Shown piece after piece: positions 1-11,983 of a DNA stretch of 64,000 nucleotides. Each line of letters starts with the position of its first letter. Position 1 is the stretch's first letter. The position numbers were made by a program, and so were the translations under genes. Below the pieces are notes generated by a model. It was not told the origin of the DNA. It made no database searches and worked only from the letters and a program-made list of their open reading frames with translations. This DNA is from Icerya purchasi (taxonomy: Eukaryota; Arthropoda; Insecta; Hemiptera; Monophlebidae): the NCBI GenBank assembly GCA_039619475.1, contig CM077115.1, positions 57,604,864-57,668,863 on the forward strand. Direction: 5' to 3'.

Positions 1-160
1 AAAAAGGATATGGTTGGGGTCGCATATAAAGGGAGGATCAGTTGAGTGGAGAGGGCAAAAGGGAGAAGGTGAAAGGCGAAAAGAAAAACGAGAAAAGGGA
101 AGGAGGGAATGACCAAGTCTCAGTCTGATTAAAGAAACAATAGCCGAGCTATTCTAATTC
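1..160 (-). pseudogene. LINE-A C-terminal fragment, cut by window edge
   Basis: Read on the minus strand this stretch matches 33549-33702 (plus strand) almost base for base over about 150 nt, by eye close to 88% with a few small gaps. The 33.5 kb copy carries the C-terminal Cys/His-type motif of an RNase H-bearing LINE (ICDPNHILFECP). The segment here covers the part just before that motif and runs off the left end of the window. The match ends near base 160, so the copy is probably 5'-truncated there. No intact frame is present, so it is a dead fragment. Confidence 0.75.
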
Positions 161-1467
161 ATCTCTTTTAAAATTCTTATCGTTACTGGTTTATTCCCAA
201 TTACTTATGCGCTCCTTCGAAGTTTTTACCACCACATTTTAATACCGGTTATACCACTTAAAATGACTTTGCTGCACCCGCGCGATTCGCCGATAATGTT
301 CGTAATGTGAAATATCTGCCATTGTTAATTTCCTACCACCTTTCTGGCGCGAAATCTCCGTCAGTAATATTCAGCCGGTATTATACGAACCACTCAAGAT
401 CAACGGTTCCTCCTTTGTGTATCGGCAGCCATGAGCTACTGTCGGTAAAATACAGCCGCTCACGAAAAAAAAAAAAAAAAAATTACTTTCCCCTCTCTAA
501 TCGTCACCTTCACTTGCAGCTTGTGTTCTTTAATCGCTCAGTATGATATTTCAATACACCGAATATACGTATCTTTTAAAATTAATGTCATCATGGTTAC
601 TGGGGCATTATTACACTGACTCCTCCAATTGCATCTGTGATAAAGATTCTACGAAGTGTTCAGTGTGCCCCATCTTTAAAATCACCAACTGTGCCTTTTT
701 GCATTTTCGTTTAAAAATGTATGTGCTTGTAAAAATAATGATGAGAATGATGTAGTTTCGAAATTTAAAAAGAATAATAAACGGTGAACTAAACTAAAGG
801 AGTTTTTAAATATTACTGTAAAAATCTTCCGTTACAAAAAAGGAAATAATTCGGTTATTAAAGATATTTCCTCGTACACGCTTTTCCAGCCCCGGTTTGT
901 CAGTGTATCTTATGTAAAAGGCCGATCATAGCTGTTAGTGTGGGGTAAGCTGTGGAAGGTTTGCGAATCTGATTTACATAACTTTTGTATCGTTTATCGA
1001 AAACTACATGCCCTTTTAATTGTCACGCTTAGACTTCGGCTGCGCTTCCATTACACATCTTCGAGGCAAACTCAGTCGCTAGTCCATCAAAGGTGAGAAG
1101 TTAAGTGTATCATTAACAAAACTATTGTAAAGCTATATGATGTAATAAGCACGAGAATTTTTTCAGACAGTCTGCGATCAGGTTTTTCGGGAAAAATCGC
1201 ACCCGTTAAATCGAGGTTCAATTGAGAATGACCTGTTCCACGGACGTCGTCACGCGAAAGGGACTACCCGGTCGAGTCGATTGTGGCGTAATTACTTTAA
1301 TATAGTATCTAGGCTAGGTGAATTTCACTAGGGGAACTTAATGTGCAAAGTGTTTCTGCGTTTCAGACTTTTTCCCCTTTTTCGTATTTTCATTTTTAAA
1401 ACGAAATATTCAGTGATCATTTTGATATTCTGCTTTCTTGGGCAGAAATTCCTAACGAGTAAAATTT
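161..1467. other. No recognisable gene
   Basis: AT-rich sequence with an A run at about 464-481. Two short frames (307-546 and 543-755) show no recognisable domain and look like chance frames. No repeat or RNA gene was recognised. Confidence 0.5.
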
Positions 1468-1634
1468 TAGGAAAACACAATTTACGGTAGACGAACTATG
1501 TTTAAACAATTAATCTCACGACGACTTAAAATGTAATCTCCGATGATGGTGTAAGTGTAAGCTTTCGGAAACGTTAAGGTTTTTGAGATTAATTTTTTAA
1601 ACATAGTTCGTCTACCATAAATTGTGTTTTCCTA
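1468..1634. repeat. Foldback (MITE-like) hairpin with 51-bp arms
   Basis: The arms at 1468-1518 and 1584-1634 are reverse complements of each other with 49 of 51 positions matching, separated by a 65-nt loop. Each arm begins TAGGAAAACACAATTTA. No coding potential lies inside. The size and near-perfect arms suggest a non-autonomous foldback element. Which transposase would mobilise it is unknown, and I see no clear target-site duplication. Confidence 0.75.
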
Positions 1635-4600
1635 ATTATGTTCAGCCTGCAAGTTTTAAATGGTAAAAATGTTCCAAATTATTCGCTATATATTGTGAAA
1701 TCGGAGTAAAAAAAGGAGCTTTCGTTGTCGTTGTACATTGAATATATTCGATAGCTGTTAAATATTCCACCGTAGCGGCAGTATCGTTATTCATAATTTA
1801 TTATTTCTTCGTCGTTTATCGTCAGGATGCATAATTATGTCCTAATTAGATTCGCTTCCCACCTGCGTCGAACTCTCCAGCGCCTTCGTAAAATCAATTT
1901 GTGTCGTTTCTTTCGTCACTGCGTGTGAATGGCCGTGGTGTAGGGAAAATTAGTTTTGGCTGAGATTTCATAATTCTGAACATAAGAATTATTTAATTTT
2001 AGAAAAATTAGCCGTGCATATATATATATATATATATACATATGTATCCTTCATTTTTCGAGCTTGGCTTTTTGATATTTTAGTTTTTTCCCCATTGTAA
2101 TTACATACATTTTTATTTTGCCTTTAAGGTAAAGAGTAAAAACTGGAAAGAGAGATCGCTCAGGAGGGGAACTTGTGAAAATAATTATAATGTAAATATA
2201 TTTTTGATCGTTTACAATAACTTCCATATTTTTCGGAAACTGAAAAACACATTCTTGCGTTTGTAATTTTTTTTTTTTTCTGCCCACACTTATTGCCCAG
2301 CACAATTAACGTTTGTAGTACTTTCTCTATGCTACTGTAAGTTTTGTATTTGCCGCGTTGCTACGGAATACTACTTAATAATTTATTTTTTTTTTTTTTT
2401 TTGGGTTTTAATGTCATATAATAAATAGTGTGATTTCAAAAATAATAGATGTAGGCAAAAAGCCTTAATTTTGTTAATTATTTTTAGGAATTCTGTAACG
2501 TGCAACGTAATACGTATAATGTTATTACTGATGTCCACTCCTGGCTGCATAAAATTTAAGACTCCTAGTTCATTCCTAAACGACGCTGCTAATTAATCTT
2601 AATGGGGCGACATTGCGTTTTTAAATTAGCGGTAAATTATCGATTTAAAGAAAGTTTTCGAATGTGTAAGGTTAATACATGCGAGTCACCAATATCGTTT
2701 GAAATCTGACCAAGTCAACATCTTCGTCTTTGTCTTGCTCTGGTGCTAAAGGTGTATCTGTGTGACTAAACTGTTGTTTCGATTAACTCTCTTATCACTC
2801 ATTTTTTATTCCGCTGCTTGATACTTTCGATCCATGTGGTTCCTCTTCTCTTCGGTCTTCTTTTTCCGTTACGTTCCTTCTTACGATTACAATATCGTAT
2901 CTTTCGCCTCCGATCGGGGTGACCACTGACGAGCTGGATTTTCTTTTTCTAATTACATTTAGGATTTTTCTTTGACGCTTCTGCGGACTTTTATATTCCG
3001 TGTGCGTAGGATATTTTCCTTCTATGTATTGGTAATTTGCACGCTTACAGGTAACCCGTTGATTTTTCTATGTACGTTGTTGCTTTTGCGCGATAAAATA
3101 AAACTGTAAACACTTTTGCATCAGCGGAGAAATGCTACGGAGAGCGAAAAGAAGAAACAGAATAGCGTTCATTATGTTTTTTCCGTAGTATTTTGAGGTT
3201 TACGTTTTTGTTGACGTGAATATGCCTTAGGGCTGCGGGTACATTCCGAAAACTTTATGGATTTTGAATGTCACGCAAATGTCACACTGTGACGAATCCT
3301 AGCACATAAATATCATTTCCTACGTTATTACCTCAAGCGATATGTTAAATTCTTCTCTTTGCCAGTACGTTACTTCGAATTTCCATGTAAAATTGTTTTA
3401 TTTTACGTTCAACGGTATTGTTCGATTGCTCGCACCGTCATTCGTCTGTGTTAAAATATCATTTCGCGCATTCTGTAAGACAAATATCCATTTTCTTACA
3501 TACTTCCATACGGCGGAGGTACCATCATGGATTCTTTTTTTTTAAATTGCACGTTTGTTGCCCGTTACTTGCGCGCCTATGGGACCATTTTCAATGATTC
3601 CTTTTATTCATTGGAAAATGAGGTTGAGTATTGGTGAATACGCATAATAATCATTAAAATAAACGTCCGAAAAAAAGGTAGTCAGACTCTTCGGAGAAGT
3701 TTTTGAATAATGCAATCAACGCGGCTGACTAACATGCTATCAATATTAAGCTTGTCAGCATAAGTTGAAAAACAGGAACAATTTTTCACGATACAAGAAA
3801 TCAAAATATTATTATCAATGTTTATCATCATCGCGCATATATTATATGGATTCGCATAAAGAAAACTGAAACACCCACAGTGTCATTTACGAGTTCATCA
3901 CTGAATAAAGTATTAACTGTCTTTACTGTATATAACTTTTCATCATCTCAACTAACTGCAATGATACTGGGTTTTTTTTTCGTTTTTTTTTTTCGTTTTT
4001 TTTTTCGTTTTTTTTTTTTGTATTAGCTATTGAACGAGAACGCAACGGTCTGAAGCGGTAATAAACTTACAGCACATTAGTTGTAGCTGAATGTTCATTA
4101 CGATGTCGTTAGATGTCGTGATGACATAAGGATAGAAACGGATTTAACTGTAATGTACAAATTCAACGTCGATGTTGATGTCAAGACGGATGTCCTATTG
4201 TCATGCTTGAAAATGATAAAGGAAACTAAAAGGAATGTGGTTCACTTGCCGTTAGGCCCACTGAAGCTACTGTTCAATGGCTAAATCAAAATATTTTCTA
4301 AATAATTTAAAAATTTTAACAGCGTCTTTGAAATGAGTACGTTTGAAGCTCGTCAAACATTAAAATTCTTGATAAATTTTAAAATACCAAGGCGCTCTCA
4401 TACACCTAATTTTTGTACATTTATTTTGTAGTCGATTGCGCGCGAACAAGCTAACGCTAGCAAATATAGCACATTTCTAACTTAGAGACTTCGGTATCAT
4501 TTATGGTTGGCAAAGAGAATGCTGTATGATATAAACCACTTTGTTAACGATTTTTGTCGTTTTCTTGCTCTTACCTCATTAGCACTGCTGACAGTTGGCA

Positions 4601-5756
4601 TATTTTAGCGACAGAGAAGTGAAAACATGAAACACCGTTTATAATAATAAAATTTTGTAAAAAGTATTAAACTTTTTTTTTATTTTTTTATTTTTTTTGG
4701 TGGACGAAGTCAGGTGAATTATCGACTATAAATTTATAATTGAATTAATATAAATGCATTTTTCGTAAAATTCATAAATGAAAGATGATTTTTATTATTT
4801 CATTTATATTTCAATCAGTTGCGAGACCGCTAAAATCTCTTCCTGTATTGTAATTTTTTGCTTTTTTCATGGTAGCCCATTTGCGCGCAAAAAATTGATG
4901 TTTACTAGCCGTGGGAGTTTTTTAAACTTTTTCTATAGGACGAATGTTTATTTAAAAAAAATTCTTCAATATTCTTTTTGATTATTCAGCACCTCAGTAT
5001 CGTCAACACCGACAAATAGACAGAATATTTTGAAGAAAGCGGTCGCGACTGATTAATTAGAGGGAAATTTCAAATTTACCGTCAAAATTCACGACAATAT
5101 TTATTCAGTTGTTGGAAATGTTTGCAATAATCTTCGTGATTTCTCGATAAAAATAAATCTAATTACGACACCAAAAATAAATTGAAATAAACCAGCGCTT
5201 ACCCTTAAATAGAAGCAAAAAACAAACTAATATGGCGCTTGTCATTGGAACCGTATTCTTCATTATACGAAATATTAACACGCCTGAAAAAAAAAAGAAA
5301 ATTGCGCGATTATTTAACAAAATTGAAACTTTTATAACATTATCAATAAACGCACACCACGTGCGTTATACTCTTCGAGCTGTTCAATTTTAAATTCTCA
5401 TAAATTTAATGCAAGTTAATGCCAGTTTTAGCACCAAAACGAAATGTTTTGATAACATAATTACTAAATTAATAACCTAATTAACGGATAATAAACTTTT
5501 TAATGCTTTAAAATTTTTCAAAATAAGATACGTCGATTGTTCGTTTGAAATTTACAAAATACCATAAACTTCATAAAATAAAACTGATTACAAACACCAG
5601 TGTAACGAACATTAAATGAATAGGAACAGAAGTGCTAGAAAAATGTGTTTTTACTGTTCGCCTGATTCGTTCTCTTATCTCCAACCTCTTCCAGTTCCGT
5701 CTGACATTTAGACTGATTTCCTCTGGATCTCTAGCCACGTTGGCATTGTGGGAATT
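1635..5756. other. Long AT-rich stretch without recognisable genes
   Basis: About 4.1 kb with only simple-sequence features: a (TA)n tract at about 2017-2040, T runs near 2268-2279 and 2386-2402, and the T-rich tandem repeat at 3971-4020. Short frames at 2051-2305 (minus), 3342-3545 and 4778-4981 are rich in Phe, Lys and Ile and show no domain. This could be intergenic or intronic; nothing seen decides between the two. Confidence 0.5.
3971..4020 (+). repeat. T-rich minisatellite, 12-13 bp period
   Basis: Runs of 9-12 T are separated by CG dinucleotides at 3981, 3994 and 4006, giving a regular period of 12-13 bp over about four units. It is a simple tandem repeat with no sign of function. Confidence 0.8.
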
Positions 5757-6345
5757 TTTATTTTATTTTTTTTTGTATTTTTCAGCAATTATTACAATCT
5801 TAAAATAAATCTTAAATACGTAATAAATATAAACAACCGGGAAAGGAACGTGAAATAAAAACTTAGCCCAGCGACTACTAGTTTTTAAGGATATAGCAAT
5901 GTACACATGAACACAGTTTACACGAGATTTGCAGGTTTACAACGTTTGAGCCTACATGATTTGAGTTCTTCCGTCAGCAACTGTTACATTATTACTGGAT
6001 TCCTATGATCCTGAAACTGTTCGCAGTACGTACTTACGATTTCTGAAATTACCTCATCCACATACTTCAGATCTAAATCTCTGTGCAAGTTTGTTATTCC
6101 TTTGAAACCACGCAGCTTTTGCTATCATTCGTATAATTTTATTTCGAACCCGCTGTATGATGATATTACAGTTGCTCGTTTTGGCACATCCCCATAGTTC
6201 AATACCGTAAGTCCAGATTGGCTTGATGATTATTTTACAGATTAGGCACTTATGATATAAGCTTAGCTTCGAATGACGACCCAATAACCAGTAAAGTTGC
6301 CTAACCTTTGCCTTTATTTGATCTTTTTTAGCCTTAATATGCGAT
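5757..6345 (-). pseudogene. Jockey-like LINE, 3' end with poly(A)
   Basis: Minus-strand frames give the region after the reverse transcriptase of Jockey-clade LINEs. The diagnostic string is IIKPIWTYGIELWG, preceded by a GRHSKLSLYHK-like segment. After a frameshift comes NLHRDLDLKYVDEVIS, then a terminal stretch containing CRLKRCKPANL, which parallels the usual Jockey C-terminus. A 3' untranslated tail follows and ends in an A-rich tract, seen as T-rich on the plus strand at 5757-5776. The copy is 5'-truncated and has frameshifts and at least one stop, so it is inactive. Confidence 0.8.
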
Positions 6346-6449
6346 TGATGCTGATCATCTCTATGTTACCCCTTATTATTTACTCGGATTTTTCGAAAGA
6401 TATTTTCTTCCCAGCGCGAAAATAAAAGAAGAAGAAAAAAAAGGGATAT

Positions 6450-7110
6450 TCGCGAAAGTGTTTCTAACATTTTTCTATTCGTGCCAGATTGGAAATATAG
6501 AACAGATAACAGAAAAAGAATAAAAATATAAATAGACACGCGATCGGCGTCGGGATCAGCCGCATTACCCTACTAGAGAGAGTAGTAATATGGAAAGGGT
6601 ATCGAAGAAAGCGAAACGGAGAAATATAAAATTATTCAATTGAAAGCGAAGGAAACCAAAGGAACCACCGGGGGGGTTTAGAAAAGTAGAATGCCGTATA
6701 CAATGAATAACTTGAATGAATACTTTTACGCATCGGCGGAAGATTATGGGATTTTTCTTAAAAAAATAGGCGGGAAAAAGTAGCATTTCGAGTGTATCAG
6801 TCACTGTCGATTATCAGCCAGGAACCCGCATAAAATGCTAGTTGTAAATGAAACGGAGGGAAGAAAGAATGCGAATGAGTGAACGTGTATAGAGAATAAT
6901 AATGTCGCAGGGATGACTCGGAAATGGAGAACAAATTGAAAGGCACTTATGGGGTGAGAAAAACAATCGCAGATAACTCGAAGAAAGGTATTGGAGAAAA
7001 TAAAAAGAATGCACCACTGTATAGAATGGCCATTAATTAATTTGCAAAAACTAGAACAGACAAAAAGAATGCGATATAATTTTGAAAAGGGTTAAGATTG
7101 GAAAAAATAA
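6450..7110 (-). pseudogene. LINE-A fragment (RNase H to C-terminal region)
   Basis: The minus-strand translation carries a degraded RNase H end: RVPG, two stops, then TVTDTLEMLLF. This aligns with VPGHSGIEDNEMADTLLQ in the copy at 25.6-26.2 kb and with the equivalent segment at 38.1 kb. Thr/Ser/Phe-rich linker sequence typical of this family lies on both sides. Multiple stops show that it is dead. The boundaries are approximate because the flanks are AT-rich and no tail was found. Confidence 0.5.
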
Positions 7111-7559
7111 ACAATACCGTCAAGTTTGCCGTCAGAAAAAAAAAAAATGGTTATAAACGAGAAGGAAGTTAAGCAATAATGTTGTTGTAATTCCCGTTCA
7201 GTTTTTGGAAACGTGAATACTTTAGTAGTATATCGGCAAAATTGAAGGAAAAATAAAGGAAATTATTATTTCTTGTTTTTTTTTTTAAATGGTATCGACT
7301 CATGTTTTACCCCTCGGTTTATTTTTTTTACTCTGTCTGACAATTCATTTCATTATTTTTATCCGTTTTATCTTTTACATCGCTCCCTTAAGCATCGCTA
7401 TATCCTTATGTACGTCTGCTTATTTGAAAAGCGATATACATTTTTTTTTGTACACTTCAAAAGTATCATTTAAGATATTGCCTACTATAATTTTTCGTAA
7501 TACAATTAGTTGTTTTTTATCCATTATTTAATTCTATCGAAAATTAATTCCTCGATAAA

Positions 7560-8510
7560 CCTACTATTCTCAATGAAATTTATCCAAAACGGACTGCGTC
7601 CTTTTCCGTTCCTTAATTGATCCTGCATTCTCTAGCGTAATGCACGGTTCTGATTTTATGCCACATTACAACTTATTCCGAAATTCCGTTACTCTCGCCT
7701 TCCTCTCCTCCCCCTTAGCTACCGTTATCTAATTGTCGCAAAACAGGCTCTTCTCATTGGTGGAACAAGGATGTAACGCTGCATTTGATCGTAGTCGCGC
7801 TCTATTCATTCTTAAATTCTCTAAGAAGTCCTCTTAGGATTTTCAGGATTTTCATTTTCTACAGAGCTACGCCACTTGATCGCATTTGGAAAATGTCCGG
7901 AGCATTTAAATTTCCATCCACGCAGTGCCTCTCTATTTATAACCCTGTTAATCGGTTTCCTTTTGTTGACGCTCTCGCTTCTCCATAGGTTCTCAACGTT
8001 GATGAATTGGATGATCCTTTTCTATTTCAAGCAGGCGCTGCTCCTCATTTTCTAACTTTTCCCTTCAATATTAAGGAATTAACATCTATTCCCTTTAAAA
8101 ATCATCCAGTCTCGCTCCGGCTGTTGATGGCATACCCCCTGTCTTTAAAAATCTGTCCGATTATTCTTTTCGAACTCTTCTAATTATATTTAATTTTCTT
8201 TCCATAGGACGGACATCCTCCTGCAAGAACTTATTTATCATCCCTAGTCCTAAAAATAACTCTTCCATACGCGTCCTATCGCTCTAGCATCGTGTCTCAG
8301 AAAATTATATGGGACTATATGCTCAATAAGCGTTTTGTTTGGTGGCTGGAGCGAAATAACTTATTTTCTTCGAGTATTTTTGGCTTTCGTCCAGGTTTAG
8401 GTCCTGTTGATCGTGCCGGTCTTTTTGTTCCCCGCATATAAAAATCTTTCATTAACAAAGGATATACCACAGTTATCTTTATCGATGTTATTAGCGCTTT
8501 TGGATAATAA
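7560..8510 (+). pseudogene. LINE-A fragment: linker and first half of reverse transcriptase
   Basis: The plus-strand frames run from the endonuclease-RT linker (HWWNKDVTLHL, then RSPLRIFRIFIF) into RT motifs 0-2. Visible pieces are APAVDGIPPVFKNLSDYS, the segment QKIIWDYMLNKRFVWWLE, FGFRPGLGPVDRAG, and motif A read as VIFIDVISAFG. Motif A keeps the first catalytic Asp but the partner residue after AFG is lost. Several stops and frameshifts are present. The copy ends abruptly at about 8510, where Tc1/mariner sequence starts soon after. The layout suits the RNase H-bearing LINE family found elsewhere in the window. Confidence 0.75.
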
Positions 8511-8539
8511 TGTACACGTTTTCACTATTTGGAATAAAA

Positions 8540-9479
8540 CACATTAGCAAGCAACATTCCATGGTTATGAACCAAATGGGTCGTCGTCGGACGTCGAGAA
8601 CTTTTGAAACCATCGAAAAAGTGCGCGTAGCCATGACAAACAGCCCACGTCGATCTATGAGCTGCCAAGCTATGTGTCTTTGAAGAATTCTCGCACATCG
8701 CTTCGAAGAATAGTCAGAGAGGATTTAAATATGCACCCGTACAAAGTACCACTAACGCAGAGGGATTGCTTCCAGCTGCTGATCGGCGAAAAAGGTTAGA
8801 ATTTTGTAAAAAATTTTTAGACATGTTGACCGGCCACGTTAATAAACAGAATATGCGTTACCGGGCTGTCGAAAACCCCCAACTAACGCACGATAGACCC
8901 TTTTACATTTCCCCCCTGTAACCATTTGGTGTGCTGCATTAGCGAAGGCGATAATCGGTCCCTACTTCTTCGAAGAGGAGCGAAAAAACGTCACGGTGAA
9001 CGGCAGCCGGTACCTAACCATGCTAAATGAGTTTTTTCCCCCCAGAGTTGAAACAGAAGTGAATATCAATTTCACGAACGCGGTTTTAACAAGATGGTTT
9101 TGAATCTGCTAAAGAAGAAATTTAAGATTCGGTTAATTTCAAGGAATACACGGCTTTCATCTGGCTACCGTGAAGCCAAATTTAACTCCTCCAGATTTTT
9201 ATTTACGCGGGAAATTGAAGAATAAAGTTTATAATGACAAACCGAAAATGTGCGATTCGAAAAGAAATTTTGAAACAAGTTACTGAAAATATTTGCAAAA
9301 GATTGCGAGAATGTAAAAATCAAAATGGTGACTATTTATTAGGTATTATTGTTTAAAACTAAAGAATTAGAATAAATAGGGTATACTTTTTTTTTTAACT
9401 TCTTAGATTTCTCTATCTTGAATAAATTTGATTTATTCGGGTGTTTTTTTGTTTGTTTTTTTTTTTGACCCAGCCTGTA
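8540..9479 (+). pseudogene. Tc1/mariner (IS630) superfamily transposase, dead copy
   Basis: Frames in order give an N-terminal region (MGRRRTSRTFETIEKVRVA), a helix-turn-helix part with SLRRIVREDLNMHPYKV, then GHVNKQNMRYRAVENPQ near the first catalytic Asp. The best open piece is at 8918-9103, beginning VTIWCAALAKAIIGPYFFEE and continuing NVTVNGSRYLTMLNEFFPP. The block around the second catalytic Asp (QQDGA in relatives) is missing. The C-terminal part reads LTPPDFYLRGKLKNKVYND and RLRECKNQNGDYLLGIIV. A possible right terminus (TGACCCAGCCTGTA) lies at 9465-9478; no matching left end was found. Stops and frameshifts make it inactive. Confidence 0.8.
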
Positions 9480-9819
9480 TTAATTTCCTTTTCTCGTGTT
9501 CTTTTAAAAGACTAAATTTATCGAATTGCCCATCCTCCGACAAAATTAGGGGCGAATTTCTTCTCCTTATTTCGCTGTACAAATCCTCCAGCCGTTTTAA
9601 ATGTGATTATCGCTCCTCGTTCACCCACGAGTGCGTCTCCAAATCTTTGCTTTCCAAATTAGATATAATTCAATTTGTAAAACTGGCGCTTTACTCTGAA
9701 GCCTTACCCTGGCTCATATTTGGTCGGATCCATAGATGACAAACTGTAAATCAATATAGTCCGGGAGCAATGAATTTTTTTAGTACTTCCAGTCGATGTA
9801 TATGAATTAGTTTGTTCTG
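9480..9819 (+). other. Open frame of unknown nature
   Basis: A Ser/Leu/Phe-rich frame (9428-9739) overlaps the end of the Tc1/mariner copy. Its composition resembles LINE-A coding DNA, but I found no motif that places it, so it is not called as a gene. Confidence 0.3.
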
Positions 9820-10500
9820 TTAGTGACACAAAACAACAATTTTTGGAGTCTGGCTAAAATTTTCGGATGGGTTCAAAAGATAAAAAACAAAAAAAAAAAC
9901 AGGTTCACTTACTTTCCCAGTAATAAATATTTTACACTTACTAAAGTTGAACATGAAATTTATGAAAATAGCAGTCTGGCTTACCTCAAATGGAGGAAAG
10001 TATGTCTGGCTGAAAATTTGCGGATTCCAAAATTTTATCAATTTTTGGGATCCGTAACCCTAATTTTTATACGCTTGAAATGTAACATATAAATTGATAC
10101 TATCATAAACTGTAATTAAAAATAAGTCTGGCTGATTTATAAAATTGGCAAATGAGTCTGGCGGCATCTCCAAAATTGTAAAAATAGAAAATTTTTGCTT
10201 TTATTTTCCCAGGTTTGAAAATTTGTCGCATGGTAGATTGTACTGTAATTTCATAGAGAATGCACGTCCGGCTGTAATTTATAATCACGAAACCTCTTAC
10301 GATCGCCTAACAATATACGCATAATACCTTTTCGATGCGTCATTGTCGAATGACGTCTGTCTGGCTGTAATTTACAATCTTTTGTATTTAACTGTTTAAT
10401 ACTCTCGTAATAAAAACACATGTAGGTATGACACCGATCACCCGTACATCGAACGTGCCGTATTTAGCGCGCCTGACGAGCATTAGACGAGTCTGGTAAG
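9820..10500 (+). repeat. Diverged tandem array marked by GTCTGGCT, period about 152 bp
   Basis: The octamer GTCTGGCT or a one- or two-base variant occurs eight times, all on the plus strand, starting at 9848, 9974, 10004, 10126, 10156, 10266, 10359 and 10491. Two pairs are 30 bp apart (9974/10004 and 10126/10156) and the pairs repeat with a 152-bp spacing. The copy at 9848 resembles the one at 10004 downstream too, with AAAATTTTCGGAT against AAAATTTGCGGAT. This fits an old tandem repeat whose marker word has stayed constant while the rest decayed. The frames across it are unremarkable. Confidence 0.6.
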
Positions 10501-10929
10501 GCTTTAGGCGTGTTTCACATTAGTCAGATTGTAATTTTAGCTGTTATCATAATAGTATGGTCCATCATCTGATAAATTTTTGGAACTGCGAAAATAAGGG
10601 AAATTGTTCTGATAATTTTTTTTTCCAGTTTTTCACTTGCCAGACGTATTACCCTACTCACGGATTAAACAGACTACTTTTTTTTTTGCTTACCTTCAGC
10701 ATATCTCTTACTACATACTATAAAAATTTTTATCACTGGAAAAAAAAGTGCAATGGATTTGTATGTTCTAACGCATTTTCCGCCTCAACCCGTCGGACCC
10801 CCCTAAACCCCATATATGTATATATGAATTTTGCTTAGAATTACTAAGTGAATAATTCTATCGATGTTTGCTGATTGGGAAAATTAGTACCGAAAATATT
10901 CACTGCTTCCTGGACTAATAGAACAAGAT

Positions 10930-11130
10930 TTATATTCAAAACTCGACTAAGATGGGACTGGTCATGCTATACGAATGGATAACAACCATATACCGAAAAG
11001 CTTATTGTACACGGCTTATTAAGATACCGTGAAAGACCAAAACTGCGCTATAAGGATGTACCGTCAAAATAGAAGGGTAATCAATCCAAGGACAAACAAG
11101 TGCTGGGAGAAATGTGCGGTGGGCAGAATT
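10930..11130 (+). pseudogene. LINE C-terminal scrap (RTE/CR1-type tail)
   Basis: Plus-strand frames give TRLRWDWSCY, or in the neighbouring frame a GHAIRMDNNHIPKSLLYTAY segment, then RERPKLRYKDV and WEKCAVGRIE. This order (RLRW-GHV-RM, then G-PK-RYKD, then WE--A-DR) is the usual end of many endonuclease-RT LINEs. The frame shifts at least twice in 200 bp, so it is a dead fragment. No poly(A) tail was identified. Confidence 0.65.
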
Positions 11131-11248
11131 GAATGAAGAAAGTTTACTGATGAAATTATAAACCTAACAAATATTTATGCCGTTAGAAAACATATACAGC
11201 AAGGAACAAAACAAGCCGAGATTTCAGTGCGTGCAACGCAATTACGTA

Positions 11249-11983
11249 GGTTGTTCCATAAATGTTGACCACACCTCTCGCATTACGTGAAAAAATAAGT
11301 CAGCGAAAACTAAATGTTATAGTGTGGAATGTTTTATATTAACTCTAAAATTTCAGCTTGATAACTTCAAATAGACGCCCCCGTAAATTCGCGCAAAGTC
11401 GTCTCGAACTCCGCCTACTGGATATCGTGTTAAAAAAAAAAAATCTCAATTTTGTTACAAAATTTTAATATAATTTCAGTTATCATTTATATTTTTATCC
11501 TTCCCAAAATACTCTGTCGCCTATGTTTCGTATATTTCTTTTCTACTACCCATTTTACCTTTAAAGTTTTTTCAAACTCAGCCTGAGGAATAGCGCTTAC
11601 TGAGTATTGGAATGAGCCAAAAATCACAGAGCGCGACGCCAGGACTATACGGAAGACGTTTCAACACCTGCTCAGTATTATGTTTTCGTAATAATTCAGT
11701 CGAAGGTTTCGACGTATGCGGCTTGGCACTTTCACGGTGCCCGTTTTTACGAAAACACACCGACATCAAAAATCTTACGCGAAAATCACTTCGTTAAAAA
11801 CACGCCGATTTCGATAGGACTTCGTGTGGACCCCCCCGGTGCAGATTTGAAGTGTTATCTTGTTGAAATTTTCAGAATTAATGTAAAACATTCCATGCTA
11901 TAAGCGTATGTAATTTAGTTTTTGCTGACTTTTATTTTCCCGCGCAATGCGAGAGGTTTGGCCAAAATTTTTATGGACCAACC
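11249..11983. mobile_element. Mariner-type element with about 150-bp inverted termini
   Basis: The left end at 11249 starts GGTTGTTCCATAA and the right end, reverse complemented, starts GGTTGGTCCATAA. Both are flanked by the TA dinucleotide that mariner elements duplicate on insertion. The arms stay alignable inwards for about 140-150 bp, sharing CCTCTCGCATT, GTCAGC and GGAATGTTTTA in the same order. Classical mariner termini are about 30 bp, so these are unusually long. At 735 bp the element is roughly half the length of a full mariner and keeps only the end of a transposase, so it is non-autonomous. Confidence 0.85.
11578..11769 (-). pseudogene. Mariner transposase C-terminal remnant
   Basis: The minus-strand frame reads SAKPHTSKPSTELLRK, then LKRLPYSPGVALCDFWLIP. 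This corresponds to the second half of the mariner catalytic domain (DNARPH, then PPYSPDLAPCDFWLFP). The last catalytic Asp (in CDFW) is kept. The second catalytic Asp position reads Glu and the Asp of YSPD is Gly. Everything upstream, including the first catalytic Asp and the DNA-binding domain, has been lost between the long inverted termini. Confidence 0.8.

Noticed and set aside
7273..7531. Overlapping hydrophobic plus-strand frames as a membrane protein
   Set aside because: T-rich low-complexity DNA yields Phe/Leu-rich peptides in two frames; no start context or domain.
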